Shown piece after piece: positions 26,686-35,697 of a stretch of 64,000 nucleotides of DNA. The translations under genes and the position numbers were made by a program. This stretch comes from Microbulbifer sp. ALW1 (GTDB lineage Bacteria; Pseudomonadota; Gammaproteobacteria; Pseudomonadales; Cellvibrionaceae). Within the stretch, counting starts at the first letter, position 1, and each line of letters opens with the position of its first letter. The DNA lies in the NCBI RefSeq assembly GCF_009903625.1, contig NZ_CP047569.1, positions 4,448,501 to 4,512,500 of the forward strand. Direction: 5' to 3'. A model generated the notes under the pieces. The model made no database searches, had not been told where the DNA came from, and was given only the letters and a program-made list of their open reading frames with translations.

Positions 26686-29600
26686 TCAGAACTTGTACTG
26701 AGCGCCGATCAGATAGCGAGCGTCCAGTTCCTGGGCAAACCACACATTACTCTCATCGCGCCCGAAATGTTCCAGGCTTTCCTCGGTGAGATTCAGCCCT
26801 TCGAACAATACGGTGAGGTTGTCGTTCACCTCGTAGCTGATGTTCATATCCAGCTGTCCGTACTCACCCACATAGACCGGGTTGTTGGAAGCGCCGCGGT
26901 TTACCTGAGACAGGAACTGATCCCGCCAGTTGTAGGCGAGCCGCGCGGAAACACCAAAGTTCTCGTAGATCACCGCCAGGTTGGCACTGTCACTCAGGCC
27001 GAGCAGTGCGAACTGGGTTGCCGTGGGGTCGGCACCGTTGTCGAAGCCGACATCACCGCGCACCGTGGTGAGATTTGCCTGTAACCCGAAGCCTGTTTCA
27101 CCAAAGAAGTGCTGCGCCGCAACTTCAAATCCATGGATCTTGGCTTCGCGATTATTGACCTTGGAGGTCACATCGAATTCGAAGAAGGGATCATCCGCAT
27201 TCGCCACCACATCGTATTCAGTGAGGATTTGGTCTACGTAACCCTGAGGCAGGTTACCGTCCACCAGTTCACCTTCGAACATGGTTTTCGCATCGGCAAC
27301 ACCGAAGTTATCGATCAATGCGGTCATGGTGAACAGATGCGCCTCGCTGGCATCTATGCCCATTTCTTCCAGGGCTGCCAGAGCGTCGCCAGAGCGGGTA
27401 CCGGGGGCGCCGGAGCTCGGGTCACGCAGATCGAACAGGGATTCACGGAACTTGCCGTCGCCGATAAAGTTGGCAACCCGTTTCTCATAGAATCCAGCCG
27501 ATACATAACTGCTATCACCGTAGTACCACTCGACCGAGAGATCGAAGTTATCCGACTCAAGCGGCAGTAGTTCCGGGTTGCCGCGACTGCCGACGGGTAC
27601 TATGCCAAGCGCGGTGGGCCCGGAAGGTTTTTCCGCAGAAACCGAGGAAAAAATTGCCGAGTAGTCGGGGCGCGCGATGGTTTTACTGTAAGACACGCGG
27701 CCTTTCAGGTCTTCGCGTAAGTCGATGGAGAAATCCAGACTGGGTAGCAGGTTGTTGTACTTTCCGTCCAGGCTGACCGGCAGCACATTGTCCGACAGGC
27801 TGCGCTCAAAATCGTTGTCCGACTTCCACACCATATTGGACGGAATATAGACCCGTGAAGTGGAGGTGGTATCGGTCTGTTCAAAGCGGGTACCGATCAC
27901 CAGCTGGGTCGGGAAATCTCCCAGCTCACCATCCAGAGTGAACTGGAAATAGGCCGACTGGATATCTTCTTCCACCACGTTATAGATTTGCGTGTCAATA
28001 TTTTCCGCCGTCCAGGGATCTGCCAGCGCGGCATACAATTGGCCAGCGTTGCCTCGATACGCCGTGATCCCGTCGCTGCCGGGATTGTAATCATCAAACA
28101 TGCAAGTCATGCAGAAGGCTTCCACCAGATCGGCGGGCACATCCGGGTTGCGGTTACCCCAGCCACCCAGCGTCTGGGTGGTACGCATATTCTGCTGGGT
28201 CATTTCCGACGCGATAGAACTCAAACCGAAATCGATACGACCGTTGTCGAACTCCCAGCTGCCATCCACCGCGAACTGATCAATCTGGTGTTCCTGACTG
28301 GCGGTGGTAGTGCGCGCTACCGAGGTCGCCAGTTCATTGGCATCGATCTGGCCATTCCCGTTGTAGTGATCGTCGTTGACGATGATGTCCGCAACCGGGA
28401 AGCCACTGCTGACATCGAGGGAGTGTCCATCTACCACAAATGCGCCAATACCAAAGCGGATGGAGCTGGTGCCCAGGGGACCATTGGGATTTGATTCAGA
28501 TTTCGAGCTGTGGGCATCGAAACGGAAACTCAGGTCGTCACTGGCATCCCAGTCAGCATTGAAACCGAAAGACTGAAGCGTATTCTCGGTAGAGCGAAGT
28601 TGCTGTTCAAAACTGAGGTCTTTTACATCACCGGGAATATCCTGGTACTGATACAGCGGCGTAGCGACAGTGGAGTTGCCGTCAAAGGTCATTTCACTGC
28701 GGATAGCATTAAACCAGTTACCCTGGTCAACCCGCTGCTCGGTCTGCTCGTTATTGGCGTAAAGCGCATCGGCAGTCAGGGTCAGGTCTTCACGGGGGCG
28801 GAACTGCATGGTGAGCTGCGCGTTGGTACGCTCGCGTTGATTGGTGGAGACGTGGTAGCGGCTGTCTTTGGGAACGGCTACCAGCTGGTCATCGGCGGGC
28901 GCGTTGTTGATCACCGTGTCATTACCGACAAATTCACTGGAGCCGTCATTGATCGAGGCACCGGTGCGGATATCCCAGTCGTTTACGGTCGCACTGCGGG
29001 CGCCACCGTTGCGCTCCTGATAAGAGCCGAACAGGGCCACGCCAAAAGTTTCTTCGGCGTTGCTCCAGCTAAACAACCCGGAGGTTTCCGGGGTGATATC
29101 GTCGCCCTCAAAATTCACTCCGGTATCGTGCATACCTTTCACGCCCAGGGAAGCCTGAATACCCGGGTTATCCAGCGGCCGCACCGTATTGATATTCACC
29201 GTCGCACCGATACCGCCGGTGGGTGAAGAAGCGCGACCGGTTTTGTATACCTGAAGGCCGGCGACGCCCTCGGACGCCAGGTTGGAGAAGTCGAAGGAGC
29301 GGCCGGTACCGGCATCACTGTTTTCCTCGACGGACTGGTCGCCACCAACCATCGACACACTGGAGGCGGGCATCTGGCGACCGTTCAGGGTTACCAGGTT
29401 GAAGCTCGGACCAAAGCCGCGCACGGTAATCTCAGAACCTTCACCGTTTACGCGATTGATCGACACACCGCTAATCCGCTGCAGGGATTCCGCCAGGTTG
29501 GTGTCGGGGAATTTGCCGATGTCCTCGGCAGAGATCGCATCCACCACACCGGCGGAGTCACGCTTGATATCCATGGCGCGCTCCATGGACGCGCGTATAC

Positions 29601-29715
29601 CGGTCACCGTCACTTCTTCCAGGGTGGTATTTTCCTGCGCGAACAAATGTGGCGTGCAGGTCATGGAAGCGATGGCCGCCACCACAGCACCGGACAGTTT
29701 CGTGCGTTTGAACAT
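26686..29715 (-). CDS. TonB-dependent receptor, TonB-Xanth-Caul type (carbohydrate class)
   Basis: 1009 residues. Signal peptide (MFKRTKLSGAVVAAIASMTCTPHLFAQ), then LEEVTVTGIRASMERAMDIKRDS, DAISAEDIGKFPDTNLAESL and the plug motif GVSINRVNGEGSEITVRGFG, the TIGR01782 signature. A large barrel ends in phenylalanine (GAQYKF). Members of this class import oligosaccharides across the outer membrane with TonB/ExbBD energy. The following SapC, cupin and halogenase-like genes, and the chitin-related genes nearby, suggest N-acetylglucosamine-containing oligosaccharides as substrate (inference). No ROK-type palindrome was found upstream, unlike the second receptor. Confidence 0.93.
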   Translation of the reverse strand: MFKRTKLSGAVVAAIASMTCTPHLFAQENTTLEEVTVTGIRASMERAMDIKRDSAGVVDAISAEDIGKFPDTNLAESLQRISGVSINRVNGEGSEITVRGFGPSFNLVTLNGRQMPASSVSMVGGDQSVEENSDAGTGRSFDFSNLASEGVAGLQVYKTGRASSPTGGIGATVNINTVRPLDNPGIQASLGVKGMHDTGVNFEGDDITPETSGLFSWSNAEETFGVALFGSYQERNGGARSATVNDWDIRTGASINDGSSEFVGNDTVINNAPADDQLVAVPKDSRYHVSTNQRERTNAQLTMQFRPREDLTLTADALYANNEQTEQRVDQGNWFNAIRSEMTFDGNSTVATPLYQYQDIPGDVKDLSFEQQLRSTENTLQSFGFNADWDASDDLSFRFDAHSSKSESNPNGPLGTSSIRFGIGAFVVDGHSLDVSSGFPVADIIVNDDHYNGNGQIDANELATSVARTTTASQEHQIDQFAVDGSWEFDNGRIDFGLSSIASEMTQQNMRTTQTLGGWGNRNPDVPADLVEAFCMTCMFDDYNPGSDGITAYRGNAGQLYAALADPWTAENIDTQIYNVVEEDIQSAYFQFTLDGELGDFPTQLVIGTRFEQTDTTSTSRVYIPSNMVWKSDNDFERSLSDNVLPVSLDGKYNNLLPSLDFSIDLREDLKGRVSYSKTIARPDYSAIFSSVSAEKPSGPTALGIVPVGSRGNPELLPLESDNFDLSVEWYYGDSSYVSAGFYEKRVANFIGDGKFRESLFDLRDPSSGAPGTRSGDALAALEEMGIDASEAHLFTMTALIDNFGVADAKTMFEGELVDGNLPQGYVDQILTEYDVVANADDPFFEFDVTSKVNNREAKIHGFEVAAQHFFGETGFGLQANLTTVRGDVGFDNGADPTATQFALLGLSDSANLAVIYENFGVSARLAYNWRDQFLSQVNRGASNNPVYVGEYGQLDMNISYEVNDNLTVLFEGLNLTEESLEHFGRDESNVWFAQELDARYLIGAQYKF

Positions 29716-30048
29716 TTGGATTTCCCTCTTCGCTTTTCGCCGCGGTCGACGGTCTCCGACAGAACGTCACTGGAGCTACCTCGGCGGCTCTTATTGGTTT
29801 TTGTTTAAATTCCAACCGCTAAAGAATAGAGACGCGCCTGCGGACTCAAAAAGTCGCCAGGGATCAGCCCTATCTAATTGGGAAGACGATTGATCCGCGG
29901 GGATAGTCCCCCCTGGGTGAATAAAAAATTGGCGAGGGAAACCGCCCGTTAGCCGGAGGCGGGGTCAGGGGCAGCTATCGGCAGACGTGGATATGTAGCG
30001 AGATGGACGAGAAGAGGAATCAGGCACAACTGACGCTGCGCCTAACGT

Positions 30049-30078
30049 AAAAAGACCGGCGGGTTTCCCCACCGGCGC
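30049..30078 (-). terminator. Rho-independent terminator of the second TonB receptor gene
   Basis: Stem CCGGCGGG/CCCACCGG (30056-30063, 30068-30075, one mismatch) with loop TTTC. On the minus strand it is followed by TTTTT. Confidence 0.8.
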
Positions 30079-30116
30079 CATAATCGATGCTGGCAAATAC
30101 AAGGTGAACTATTGCT

Positions 30117-30148
30117 GGCCGGGTGCTGACAAGGGACAGCACCCGGCC
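30117..30148. repeat. Perfect 12-bp hairpin without T-run
   Basis: GGCCGGGTGCTG/CAGCACCCGGCC with an 8-base loop, 20 bp downstream of the receptor stop. It probably protects the 3' end of the receptor mRNA or helps the terminator beyond it. Confidence 0.6.
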
Positions 30149-30167
30149 CTTGCGCAAAACGCCCGGA

Positions 30168-32747
30168 TCAGAATTTCACGCTGGCACCCACAAAGTAGCG
30201 CGCACCAAACTCATCCACGCTGTGGATAACACCATAGGTCGGCAGACGCTGCACCAGCGGCTCGTTGAAGATATTCACCGCCTCCAGGGAAATATCCAGG
30301 TTATCCATGGCGTGCCAGATCAGCGAGGCATCTACCTGGTCGTAGTCGTCGTAACGACTTTCGGTACCACTGTTGTTGTAATTGCCATGCCAACCATCAC
30401 GGGCGTTGTAGGCAATGCGGGCACTGATCAGATCATTCTCGTAGTAACCGGACAGGTTGTAGGAATTCTGGGATACCTCATCCACATCCACTTCCTGACC
30501 CGCGGAATTGGTCACCGAGCTATCGGTGTAGGTGTAGTTGGCCTGCACACCAAAACCATTGCCGAGATCGTGCTGGTACTGCAGCTCAATACCGGAAATA
30601 TCCGCCGTGCCGACGTTGCGCGCACGGGTTACCTGACAGGTCTGGGAGCAACCATCGAGTGCCTCCATCGCGGTGGTCAGCTCGATGTAATTACTGATGT
30701 TTTTGTGGAACAGGGTTGCACCTACTACTGAAGCATCTGTGAAATACCACTCCACTCCCATGTCGTAGTTATCAGATTTGTAGGGGTCCAGATCCGGGCT
30801 GCCGATGGTCGCGGTACCCATGTTGATGGCGACGGTGGAAGCCATCTGCATATCGTCGTAATCCGGACGGGATACGGTGGAACCGGCGGCGAAGCGGAAC
30901 AACAGATCTTCGCTGATATCCGCGGCGAAGTTTACGCTCGGCAGAATATTGGTATAGCTGCGCTCACCCCTGGCCGGCTTACCGGCAATACGGCCTTCCG
31001 ACAGCACATCGGTATCCACCAGGCGCAGACCGATATTGCCGCGGAAACCATCGCCTTCAAAGTTGGCTTTGGCGTAAGCCGCGGAGATTTCCTCGGTAAT
31101 GGAGAAATCACTGGTTACGGTGACACTGTCAGCGCGGTTGGCATAACCGTAATTCCAGATTTCACCGCTGATCACAGCAAAGCTGTCGAGGGTACCCTGG
31201 CGCCCTTCCTGGCCGTGCAGTCCGGAAACCACGCCGCCATTAAAGTCTGCCAGGCTCAGGCCTTCCGCCATGGCCGCAGCCAGATCCACATCGCGGTTGT
31301 CCACGCGCCCCAGGTACATCTGATCCTGGAATTTCAGGCCAGTATCCACAGTGGTGAAAATGCCTTTGCTGACGTCAATGGCAAAGTCCGCCTGGAAGTA
31401 CTCGATTTCATTCTGGCGAATGTTGTCGAGAAAAGTGAATTCCTGGAACAGCTGCATGCGACTGTGGTCGGTCACATAATCCGGGTCCGTGGGCACAATC
31501 TCGTGCGCGTCCGCGAGATCAAAACTGAAACCGGTGCTCGCGCGATCACTCAGGTCTCCCCACCAGGTACTGGTCTGCGGGGTAAAGCTGTCCGCATTCG
31601 AGCGACCGTAAACGACCTGGGAGCGCCAGCCAGAGCCCTCGTACTCCATGCTCAGGTTGAGGGCGTCGGTTTCCATCTCGGGCTTGCGCAGAACCGAGTT
31701 ATTGAAGAAGGGCACACCGCCGTCGGTTAGGTTGCCCGGCACCACCGTGGCACTGGTCACAGCACCGAAGCCGTTGGTCACGACAGAATCCGCATCCAGG
31801 TAGGCACCGTTAAAGTCCGGGATCGCGAACAGCGCAGTGTTTACGTGGTCGTTGTTGAGGGTGAACAGGTTGTAATCGAGGGAGAACGTCAGTGCATCAG
31901 AGGGCGAATACTGCATGGTGAACTGGCTGCTCGCACGCTCGCGCTCCTCATCAAATAGAATCGAGGCCATACCCCAAGTCATATTGTGGGAATCGCCATT
32001 GGAGTCCGGTACGTGATCGTAGGGCGGCGCAAAAGAACTCAGGGTTTCGCGCATCACATGTTGCTGCTCGGCGGAGTGGGCAACCAGCACACCGAAGGTT
32101 GAGTCGGCGTTTTTCCAGCTCACCAGGCCGGAATAAGACGGCGACCAGTCTTCACCCGCTTCGCTGTAGCCATTTTCCACAGAAGCCGTCGCGGTGAACT
32201 CGTCCATTTCCAGTGGCTTGCGTGTGCGCAGGTTGACGGTGCCGCCCAGGGCACCTTCGTTCAGGCTGGCATCCACAGATTTATACACGTCCATGCCGGA
32301 GATCTGCTCGGCAGACAGCAGTTCGAAGTTGAAGCTGCGGTTGGTGCCGCCCAGGTCGAACCAACCCACGCTGGCCACATTCTGGCCGTTCAGCAATACC
32401 ACGCTGTGCTGTGGCGCGGTGCCGCGAATGGTCACACCATTCACTTCACCAAAGCCGCGCACCACGGTGACACCGGGCACGCGCTGCAGGGCATCACCAA
32501 TATTTTTATCCGGGAACTTGCCGATGTCCTCGGCGGAAATCGAGTCGATGACTGCATCGGCATCCCGCTTACTGTCGAGTGCGCTGCGCAAACTACCGCG
32601 AATACCGGTGACCTGAATTTCTTCCAGTGTTGCATCCTGGGCAAAGCCCGGCGCGGCGATACCAGCCAGCGCGAGGGCGCTGATGGAGCCGTAACGCAGG
32701 GCCAGTTTATTGGCGTGTTGAATGGCTGTTTTCAAACTGACTGACAT
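30168..32747 (-). CDS. TonB-dependent receptor, TonB-Xanth-Caul type, ROK-controlled
   Basis: 859 residues with a GAGG ribosome site before ATG 32747. A signal peptide ends at GFAQ. LEEIQVTGIRGSLRSALDSKR and DSISAEDIGKFPDKNIGDALQRVPGV are followed by the plug (RGFGEVNGVTIRGTAPQHSVVLLNGQ) and a barrel ending in GASVKF. It shares the start pattern of the 1009-residue receptor but is clearly a separate family member. Two copies of a palindrome that also occurs between the ROK gene and the ABC operon lie 89-132 bp upstream, so co-regulation with that importer is predicted. Likely substrate: chitooligosaccharides (inference from neighbours). Confidence 0.93.
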   Translation of the reverse strand: MSVSLKTAIQHANKLALRYGSISALALAGIAAPGFAQDATLEEIQVTGIRGSLRSALDSKRDADAVIDSISAEDIGKFPDKNIGDALQRVPGVTVVRGFGEVNGVTIRGTAPQHSVVLLNGQNVASVGWFDLGGTNRSFNFELLSAEQISGMDVYKSVDASLNEGALGGTVNLRTRKPLEMDEFTATASVENGYSEAGEDWSPSYSGLVSWKNADSTFGVLVAHSAEQQHVMRETLSSFAPPYDHVPDSNGDSHNMTWGMASILFDEERERASSQFTMQYSPSDALTFSLDYNLFTLNNDHVNTALFAIPDFNGAYLDADSVVTNGFGAVTSATVVPGNLTDGGVPFFNNSVLRKPEMETDALNLSMEYEGSGWRSQVVYGRSNADSFTPQTSTWWGDLSDRASTGFSFDLADAHEIVPTDPDYVTDHSRMQLFQEFTFLDNIRQNEIEYFQADFAIDVSKGIFTTVDTGLKFQDQMYLGRVDNRDVDLAAAMAEGLSLADFNGGVVSGLHGQEGRQGTLDSFAVISGEIWNYGYANRADSVTVTSDFSITEEISAAYAKANFEGDGFRGNIGLRLVDTDVLSEGRIAGKPARGERSYTNILPSVNFAADISEDLLFRFAAGSTVSRPDYDDMQMASTVAINMGTATIGSPDLDPYKSDNYDMGVEWYFTDASVVGATLFHKNISNYIELTTAMEALDGCSQTCQVTRARNVGTADISGIELQYQHDLGNGFGVQANYTYTDSSVTNSAGQEVDVDEVSQNSYNLSGYYENDLISARIAYNARDGWHGNYNNSGTESRYDDYDQVDASLIWHAMDNLDISLEAVNIFNEPLVQRLPTYGVIHSVDEFGARYFVGASVKF

Positions 32748-32835
32748 GGTGAGTCCTCTTATTTTTATGAAGCAAAGCCAAGCTCCCCCCGCATACCCCC
32801 TGGGTCGGCTGGATTTCCAGCGTTATCGAGCTGAA

Positions 32836-32858
32836 ATTAGTCTATGCATTGGACTAAT
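32836..32858. promoter_or_regulatory. Putative ROK operator, distal to tonB receptor start (site 1)
   Basis: ATTAGTC-N9-GACTAAT, perfect 7-bp arms. It shares the AGTC-N9-GACT core and spacing with the site in front of the ABC operon. Confidence 0.6.
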
Positions 32859-32859
32859 A

Positions 32860-32882
32860 TTATGTCAAACAATTTTACTTAT
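32860..32882. promoter_or_regulatory. Putative ROK operator (site 2)
   Basis: TGTCAA-N5-TTTACT (32863-32879). Its reverse complement, AGTAAAATTGTTTGACA, matches 14 of 17 bases of site 3. Its centre is 24 bp from site 1, about two helical turns, so tandem binding on one DNA face is possible. Confidence 0.6.
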
Positions 32883-33010
32883 TAATTTTTCACCGATTGC
32901 GAGTGTTAATCGACGCGTGACGGGCCGGGTCGAAGAACGGCCGGAAAGAAATGGGAATTACAGAAAGGAGTGACAGTCACCCGGTCAGGGGGGCGCCCAC
33001 GGAGGGCGCA

Positions 33011-34243
33011 CTATGCGTATACCAACTCCTGAAGCTCGGTCACCTGCCCCACCCCGTCGATGTCGATACCACCGGCCCCTTCGGAACTGATTGCCGAGTA
33101 AATGGGCAGGGTCGCGGCGCCCCGCAGGGCCATGTTTTCCATTTTTGGGGCGCGGATAAACCGCGGAATGTCGCGCTCACCGTACTGGGATACCGAGGGG
33201 ATAAACGGGCGCAGACGGCGGATAAACTGATCGATGAACCAGTCGGGAATGTCCCCACCAAGAATCACCGTCTGCGGGTTAACCAGGTTCTCTACCATAT
33301 TGAAACCGATGCGCATGGGCTCGCTCATCTGCTGGAACCAGTCTTCCAGTACCGCTTTGTGTTTTTCCGGATCCGCGAGAATCTCCCACCAGTCCTGTCC
33401 CGGCTTGATCTTGCGTCCCAGCGTCTTTGCCAGTGAGCCGAGGGAGGCGTACAGATCAAGGCAGCCATGGTTGCCGCACACACACTGACCACCCCGCTGA
33501 TCGACAATGACATGCCCGAGGCGACCGGAAATGCCGTTGTAACCGCCAAACAACTGGCGATTGAACACAATCCCCGCCTCCAGACTGTCACCGAGATGGA
33601 TATACACAAAACTCTGCAGATCCCGCGCCGCGCCGTAGAGCATTTCCGACGCCGACACGGCCGCGGCCACATTTTCACAGGCTACCGGCAAACCGGTTTT
33701 TTCCACCAACTGGGAACGCACCTGCTGAATATGCTGGTCACTCAAAACTCCCTGGTGACCCGCCTTGCGCGGATCGCGGCTGAACGACTTCGGCGGTGGT
33801 AACACCAGGCCGACCCCCAGCACTCGGTCGCGCGCTATTGCTACCCGCTGAAGGCAAGCCTCAACCACCTGCGCCAGAGTCTCTGCCAGCACCTCCGGAT
33901 TCTGCTCGGTTAATGGGAACTGCCGCACCTCCATGGCTTCGCCGGCAATATTGTAGAGCCCGGCTTCCACACCGCCGGCCTTTACCCGCAAGCCGATGCT
34001 ATAGGCACCCTCAGGATTCAGGTCGAGCATTTTTGACGGTTTGCCAACCCCCTCACGGCGAATTCCGGTTTCGTGAATCAGCCCCGCGCCGGCCAGCTCA
34101 TCGGTCAGATTGGAAATCGTCTGTTTGGTGAGCGCCGTACGCCGCGCAATTTCCACACGGGAAATGGGCCTGGCGGTGGTGATCAGGTTCAGCACCAGAC
34201 GCAGGTTCGATGTTTTGCTCTGCTTGGAATTATTGCCTCTCAA
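33011..34243 (-). CDS. ROK family transcriptional regulator (NagC/Mlc-like)
   Basis: 410 residues. An N-terminal winged helix (about 12-70: ISRVEIARRTALTKQTISNLTDELAGAGLI) is followed by a ROK kinase-fold domain with the zinc motif CVCGNHGC (254-261) and His244. It probably senses an amino sugar or its phosphate and controls the divergent ABC operon and the TonB receptor downstream. Deviations: the sugar-contacting ExGH motif is RLGH (Arg241 in place of Glu), and the usual acidic residue of the ENDxxxA/HDI segment is Val192 (CENVAAAV). Sugar recognition may therefore differ from NagC. It is divergent from the periplasmic binding protein gene, with a shared 283-bp control region. Confidence 0.9.
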   Translation of the reverse strand: MRGNNSKQSKTSNLRLVLNLITTARPISRVEIARRTALTKQTISNLTDELAGAGLIHETGIRREGVGKPSKMLDLNPEGAYSIGLRVKAGGVEAGLYNIAGEAMEVRQFPLTEQNPEVLAETLAQVVEACLQRVAIARDRVLGVGLVLPPPKSFSRDPRKAGHQGVLSDQHIQQVRSQLVEKTGLPVACENVAAAVSASEMLYGAARDLQSFVYIHLGDSLEAGIVFNRQLFGGYNGISGRLGHVIVDQRGGQCVCGNHGCLDLYASLGSLAKTLGRKIKPGQDWWEILADPEKHKAVLEDWFQQMSEPMRIGFNMVENLVNPQTVILGGDIPDWFIDQFIRRLRPFIPSVSQYGERDIPRFIRAPKMENMALRGAATLPIYSAISSEGAGGIDIDGVGQVTELQELVYA

Positions 34244-34360
34244 GCTGCTCTCCCTTCCTCTAGTAATGCGTCATCGGATCGCAGTGCTCATCTTGTGCAC
34301 AAGGATCCCCAGTTGGCCGCATGTATCGCAAATTAACCGCAGAATAAAAGCCCAAACGTA

Positions 34361-34383
34361 TTTAGTCAATTTGTTTGACTTGA
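34361..34383. promoter_or_regulatory. Putative ROK operator in the ROK/ABC divergent region (site 3)
   Basis: TTTAGTCAA-N5-TTGACTTGA: arms AGTCAA (34364-34369) and TTGACT (34375-34380). It shares the AGTC-N9-GACT core with sites 1 and 2, and lies 147 bp before the binding-protein start and 121 bp before the ROK start. Confidence 0.65.
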
Positions 34384-34526
34384 AAAACAGGCTTCGCCAA
34401 TATTGGCTCGACATACACAAGCACAAAGCCACAAAAACAAAGCCACAACTGAGTCACAGGGACAGGCCGCGGCAGCGCATCTCGGGACTCCGGGTGCGAC
34501 ACCAACGACGCCGGAAAATAACAACT

Positions 34527-35633
34527 ATGTATAAAAAGCTGATTCTCCCACTGCTGCTTGCCAGCCAACTGGCACTAGCCGCACCCGCTCAGCCTGAAAC
34601 GCAACCCGAAACGCCCCTGCGCGGCCCACTGGGCAATATTGCGGTGAACGCTGAACAGAAAACGCTATTGAGTGCGGAGGAAGTCGCGCAAGTGCACCGC
34701 CTGGCCCAGCAGCGCGGTAAACGTTTCAAGGCGGCACTGGTGTGGCACGGCTCCAGTAACTGGGTTAACGCCCTGACCCAGGGCGCGAAACAAACCTTCT
34801 CGCAACTGGGTATCGAGGTCGTGGCCGAAACAGACGCCCAGTACGATCCAGCGAAACAGGCAGCAGATATCGAAAATGTCATGGCACTAAAGCCGGACAT
34901 CGTGCTGTCACTGGTGATCGACAGCACCAGCGCCGCCAACAGTTATCGCGCGGCCGTGGATCAAGGGAGCAAGCTGGTTCTGCTTTCCAACCCGATTCGC
35001 GGCTTTGCCCCGGGCAAGGATTATGTGGGCATTGTCACCGATGATATGCGCGGCATGGGTGTGGCGGCGGCAGAGATGACCCGCGACGCCATCGGCGGCC
35101 AAGGCGCCATCGGTATCATCTATCACGATGCCGACTACTTCATTACCAATAATCGCGATCAGGCGTTCCGCGACACGGTTCAGCAAGGGCGCAAAGGCAC
35201 CGACAAGATCAACATTGCGGTGGAACGCGGTTTCACCAAAGAGAGTGAAACTTCCAACATCGCCGCCGCCATGGTGCTGCAACACCCGGAACTGAAAGCC
35301 ATCTATGTGGCCTGGGATGCGGCCGCAGAGGGTGTTATCGAAGGTCTGCGATCCATGGGTCGCGGCGACATCAAGGTGATTACCCACGACCTGGGGGTAA
35401 ACAATCTGGTGGACATGGCGATGAACGGCAGTATGTACGGCACCATTGCTGACCGCCCCTTTGAGATAGGACAGGCCATGGCGCGACTTGGCGTCTATGG
35501 ACTTCTCAAGAAGCCGGCACCGGCCTTCTCGGTCGTCGGCTTCGATAAGGTACAGCGGGAAAATATCCGCAGTATCTGGAGTAGCGCCTATCGCACGGAA
35601 CTGCCGATACTGCTGGACAAGGCCCTGCAGTAA
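34527..35633 (+). CDS. Periplasmic sugar-binding protein, RbsB-like
   Basis: 368 residues from ATG 34527, chosen because it opens a signal peptide (MYKKLILPLLLASQLALAAPA); the frame is open further upstream but non-coding. Two Rossmann lobes of a type I periplasmic binding protein are visible: KAALVWHGSSNWVNALTQGAKQTF, KPDIVLSLVIDSTSAANSYRAAVDQGSKLVLLSNP, then the second lobe with AIYVAWDAAAEGVIEGLRSMGRGDIKVITHDLG. These proteins deliver sugars to an RbsC/RbsA-type importer, which follows directly. The Trp residues in the cleft fit sugar stacking. The substrate is inferred from the GH3 and GH20 genes: N-acetylglucosamine or chitobiose. Confidence 0.88.
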   Translation: MYKKLILPLLLASQLALAAPAQPETQPETPLRGPLGNIAVNAEQKTLLSAEEVAQVHRLAQQRGKRFKAALVWHGSSNWVNALTQGAKQTFSQLGIEVVAETDAQYDPAKQAADIENVMALKPDIVLSLVIDSTSAANSYRAAVDQGSKLVLLSNPIRGFAPGKDYVGIVTDDMRGMGVAAAEMTRDAIGGQGAIGIIYHDADYFITNNRDQAFRDTVQQGRKGTDKINIAVERGFTKESETSNIAAAMVLQHPELKAIYVAWDAAAEGVIEGLRSMGRGDIKVITHDLGVNNLVDMAMNGSMYGTIADRPFEIGQAMARLGVYGLLKKPAPAFSVVGFDKVQRENIRSIWSSAYRTELPILLDKALQ

Positions 35634-35697
35634 TTTTTAGAACGCCCGATATTCGCGTCAACAAACAAATATAACAACTCTCAACCGGGGTCGAAGC

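Larger units (their letters stand above)
29716..30167. other. Intergenic region between the two TonB receptors
   Basis: 452 bp without a gene. It contains the promoter side of the 1009-residue receptor, the terminator of the upstream receptor gene, and a very stable hairpin at 30117-30148. A small GGGGATAGTCCCC stem lies near 29899-29911. Confidence 0.5.
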
